Assembly: GCF_022811525.1 (NCBI RefSeq) | Contig: NZ_CP063982.1 | Coordinates: forward strand, 744,001-808,000 | Origin: Orrella daihaiensis | GTDB taxonomy: Bacteria > Pseudomonadota > Gammaproteobacteria > Burkholderiales > Burkholderiaceae_B | Reading direction: 5' to 3' | DNA: 64,000 nt | In this document: positions 61,925 to 64,000 of the stretch, piece after piece | How the letters are laid out: every line of letters starts with the position of its first letter | How positions within the stretch are numbered: the first letter of the stretch is position 1 | The notes under the pieces: generated by a model | What the model saw: only the letters and a program-made list of their open reading frames with translations | Databases searched by the model: none | What the model was told of the DNA's origin: nothing | Made by a program: the position numbers and the translations under genes

Positions 61925-62641
61925 ATGAATGATGCTCGCACCCTCCCAATTCATGGCCTCGTCCCTGCCGGTGGCGTGGGCACTCGCGCCCAGACACCAG
62001 GGGTTCAAACGCCCAAACAGTATCGGTCCATTAAGGGTCAGACGATGCTGTCGTGGTCGGTGCGAGCGCTGTTAGCGGATCGGCGCGTGGCGAATGTGGT
62101 GGTAGGTGTTCAGCTAGAAGACTCATTGGCCAGGCAATGCTTGTCTGATCTGAGTGGTGTCAAGGTATTGCCCACCGGTGGCGCGAGTCGTGCATTGACA
62201 GTTTTACAGACGTTGGAGCACAGTGGGTTCGATGACAATGACTGGGTGTTGGTACATGATGCAGCACGTCCGGGTTTGCCACAAGATAATTTGTCCGCCT
62301 TGATCGATGCCTGCTTGAGAGAGCAGCGCGGTGGTTTATTGGCCATGCCAGCAGCCGATACCGTTAAGCTGGCGAATACCGGCCAGTCATCTGGCGGTAT
62401 TGTCGAGGTAGGCAAGACGCTTGATCGTCAAACCATCTGGCTTGCCCAGACACCGCAGATGTTCAGGGCTGGTCAGCTGCGTGATGCGTTAAGCCGTGCA
62501 CTTGCCGCCGATGTAGAAGTAACCGATGAGGCCAGTGCCATGGAGTGGGCAGGCTACAAACCGTTGCTAATTAATGGCTCGGCTCGCAATCTTAAGGTGA
62601 CATTGCCAGAAGATTTTGAATGGATACGGGGGATGCTATGA
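61925..62641 (+). CDS. ispD: 2-C-methyl-D-erythritol 4-phosphate cytidylyltransferase
   Basis: 238 residues, third step of the MEP isoprenoid pathway. The nucleotide-binding start reads GLVPAGGVGTRAQTPGVQTP followed by KQYRSIKG (slightly looser than the usual AAGxGxRM); VHDAARPGLPQDNLSALID and TDEASAMEWAG are the other family motifs. The stop overlaps the ispF ATG (ATGA). Confidence 0.95.
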   Translation: MNDARTLPIHGLVPAGGVGTRAQTPGVQTPKQYRSIKGQTMLSWSVRALLADRRVANVVVGVQLEDSLARQCLSDLSGVKVLPTGGASRALTVLQTLEHSGFDDNDWVLVHDAARPGLPQDNLSALIDACLREQRGGLLAMPAADTVKLANTGQSSGGIVEVGKTLDRQTIWLAQTPQMFRAGQLRDALSRALAADVEVTDEASAMEWAGYKPLLINGSARNLKVTLPEDFEWIRGML

Positions 62642-63126
62642 GTCAAGTGCCGTTTCGGGTGGGGCAAGGATTTGATGTGCATGCATTGGAGCTTGGCGGG
62701 CCCTTGGTTCTTGGTGGTGTGACGATCGATCATACGCATCACCTGAAAGGCCATTCCGATGCCGATGCGTTGCTGCATGCCATTACCGATGCGATTTTAG
62801 GTGCAGCAGCCCTTGGTGACATCGGACGCCTATTCCCTGACAATGATCCAAAGTTTGCCGGTATCGACAGTCGAGTGCTGTTACGCGAGGCTTACGGCCG
62901 CGTTAAGGCAGCCGGCTGGCACGTGGTTAATGTCGATGCCACAGTTCATGCACAGGTACCTAAGATCGCCCCGCACGCGCCAGCCATGGTTACAAATATT
63001 GCCGCGGACTTGGACTTGAGCGCAGATGCTGTAAACATCAAAGGTAAAACCAACGAGGGCCTCGGTTTTTTAGGGCGTCGAGAGGGCATAGCTGTCACTG
63101 CTGTGGTACTGATTGAACGCAGCTAA
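62638..63126 (+). CDS. ispF: 2-C-methyl-D-erythritol 2,4-cyclodiphosphate synthase
   Basis: 162 residues from the ATG at 62638 overlapping the ispD stop; an earlier start inside ispD adds no family sequence. Zinc ligands Asp/His are in GFDVHALE, HSDADALLHAITDAILGAA with ALGDIGRLFPDNDP, and the C-terminal KTNEGLGFLGRREGIA is conserved. Fifth MEP-pathway step, coupled to ispD. Confidence 0.97.
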   Translation: MSQVPFRVGQGFDVHALELGGPLVLGGVTIDHTHHLKGHSDADALLHAITDAILGAAALGDIGRLFPDNDPKFAGIDSRVLLREAYGRVKAAGWHVVNVDATVHAQVPKIAPHAPAMVTNIAADLDLSADAVNIKGKTNEGLGFLGRREGIAVTAVVLIERS

Positions 63127-63138
63127 GATTCGCTTTTG

Positions 63139-64000
63139 CTAGGTATTTCGTTTCGCGTTCGAAGCAAGCCCTCGGTGACCAGCCTTGCTATGCCGTGGTC
63201 GTTTTACGCGCGGTAAGTCCATACGTGCGATCAGGCCGCCTGCTTCACGAGGCAGCAGACGTAGCCGTCCGCCTGCTCGTGCGAGTAATCGTTCCACAAT
63301 CGCTAGGCCTAAGCCAGAACCTGCACCCCCAGTTCGAGCCGCCTCTCCCCGAGAGAAGGGTCTGAGCAAGCGCTCGACATCCTCGCTAGCAATGCCAGGG
63401 CCCCGATCGCGCACATCGATGTAGAGCCTGTCGCCACGTGAATGCACCACCACGTCGATAGTCACTGTGCCGAGGGTCGATTTTCCGTATCGTCTGGCGT
63501 TTTCCACCAGGTTGGTGAGGCAACGACTGAAATCTTCCCGATCTATGACACAGTAGGCTGAGGTGCGGGCTCGGTATTGCAATATGTCCGAAGTATTCAG
63601 CAGCGTCGGTTGTGCCTGACGGATGACATCCTGAATCACGTCTAGCAGATTTACTGGCCTTTTAGGCAATTCACTTGGTGGTTTGGCGTATTGCAACAAC
63701 TGACCGATTGTTTGATCAATCTGTGACAGGTCTTGATCGATGGCTTTTCTTTGTTCATCGGACATGGCGCTCATTTCTACTTCGAGTCGCATGCGCGCCA
63801 GTGGTGTGCGTAGGTCGTGTGAAATACCGGCCAACATCAGATTACGATCAGTCTCGGCTTGTCGCAATTCCGAGACCATTCGATTAAAGCTAGCATTTAA
63901 ATCTCGGATTTCTTGCGGCCCCGTCTCTGGTAAAGGATCTGGCGTTTGACCTTGAGACATTTGTTGCGCGGCGCGCGAAAGTCTTGAAAGAGGGCTGTTT
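63139..64000 (-). CDS. Sensor histidine kinase, EnvZ/RisS type (5' end beyond the window)
   Basis: The frame is open from the right window edge; the visible part is the C-terminal 286 residues. The end of a HAMP domain (NSPLSRLSRAAQQMSQGQTP, PLPETGPQEIRDLNASFNRM), then the phospho-acceptor H-box ISHDLRTPLARMRLEVEMS, N-box NLVENARRYG, G1 DRGPGIA and G2 TGGAGSGLGLAIVERL. This is the EnvZ-like family (RisS in Bordetella), which usually works with an OmpR-type regulator expected just upstream, outside the window. The basic C-terminal tail (RVKRPRHSKAGHRGL) is not conserved. Convergent with ispF. Confidence 0.9.
   Translation of the reverse strand, partial: NSPLSRLSRAAQQMSQGQTPDPLPETGPQEIRDLNASFNRMVSELRQAETDRNLMLAGISHDLRTPLARMRLEVEMSAMSDEQRKAIDQDLSQIDQTIGQLLQYAKPPSELPKRPVNLLDVIQDVIRQAQPTLLNTSDILQYRARTSAYCVIDREDFSRCLTNLVENARRYGKSTLGTVTIDVVVHSRGDRLYIDVRDRGPGIASEDVERLLRPFSRGEAARTGGAGSGLGLAIVERLLARAGGRLRLLPREAGGLIARMDLPRVKRPRHSKAGHRGLASNAKRNT

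Overview
The window looks like the chromosome of a betaproteobacterium of the order Burkholderiales, most likely Alcaligenaceae (the Bordetella/Achromobacter/Orrella side). The reasons are moderate GC content, paired Burkholderiales-type porins, the gene order quinone oxidoreductase - tpiA - secG - tRNA-Leu(GAG) - nuoA-N - DUF2818, the ilvBNC-psd-pssA-rpsO-pnp order, and an ispD-ispF unit next to an EnvZ/RisS-type kinase. The genus assignment is inference.

Layout. 1-2904: the 3' part of an acetoacetate decarboxylase gene is cut by the window edge, followed by a FUSC-type membrane protein. 3300-11903: branched-chain amino acid synthesis (ilvB-ilvN-ilvC), phosphatidylethanolamine synthesis (psd-pssA), two tandem paralogous lipoproteins, then rpsO and pnp with terminators and a structured leader. 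12012-16576: a stand-alone homodimeric E1 (2-oxoacid dehydrogenase, MdeB-like) whose 3' end overlaps a PIN-domain gene, a divergent Lrp-type regulator, and a 1-Cys peroxiredoxin. 16787-20589: an iron(III)-type ABC transporter, with ATPase and fused permease convergent with the binding protein.

20822-27491 is the accessory region and the most interesting part. Just outside the 3' end of a tRNA-Leu(UAA) gene lie four consecutive units of about 1.5-1.9 kb. Three junctions carry a copy of the last bases of the tRNA gene (core starts at 22448, 24338 and 26017; the tRNA itself is at 27489). Each core is followed by a conserved terminal repeat of up to 190 bp that contains a GGGGAA/TTCCCC dyad with variable loop. 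A fourth, core-less copy lies at 20822. Each unit holds a different defence or toxin-antitoxin type cargo: an Abi_2 (AbiD/F) HEPN protein, an MNT/HEPN pair plus a decayed Fic gene, a Bro-N family protein, and a second MNT/HEPN pair in the opposite orientation. No integrase or transposase is visible, so this reads as a tandem array of very small non-autonomous tRNA-targeted cassettes moved by an enzyme supplied in trans.

27644-33283: anaerobic metabolism. hemN sits behind a near-consensus FNR/DNR box and is followed by a cysteine-free Crp/Fnr regulator. The complete molybdopterin operon moaA-moeA-moaD-moaE-moaC follows on the minus strand. 33573-35860: a D-tartrate-dehydratase-like enolase-superfamily gene, a broken AAA ATPase/DUF4143 gene and tRNA-Ser(UGA).

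35961-57535: quinone oxidoreductase, tpiA, secG and tRNA-Leu(GAG), then an asparaginase and two porins that appear to be inserted before the respiratory complex I operon nuoABCDEFGHIJKLMN-DUF2818. 57564-64000: serB and mfd on the minus strand, ispD-ispF on the plus strand, and the C-terminal part of an EnvZ/RisS-type sensor kinase cut by the window edge.
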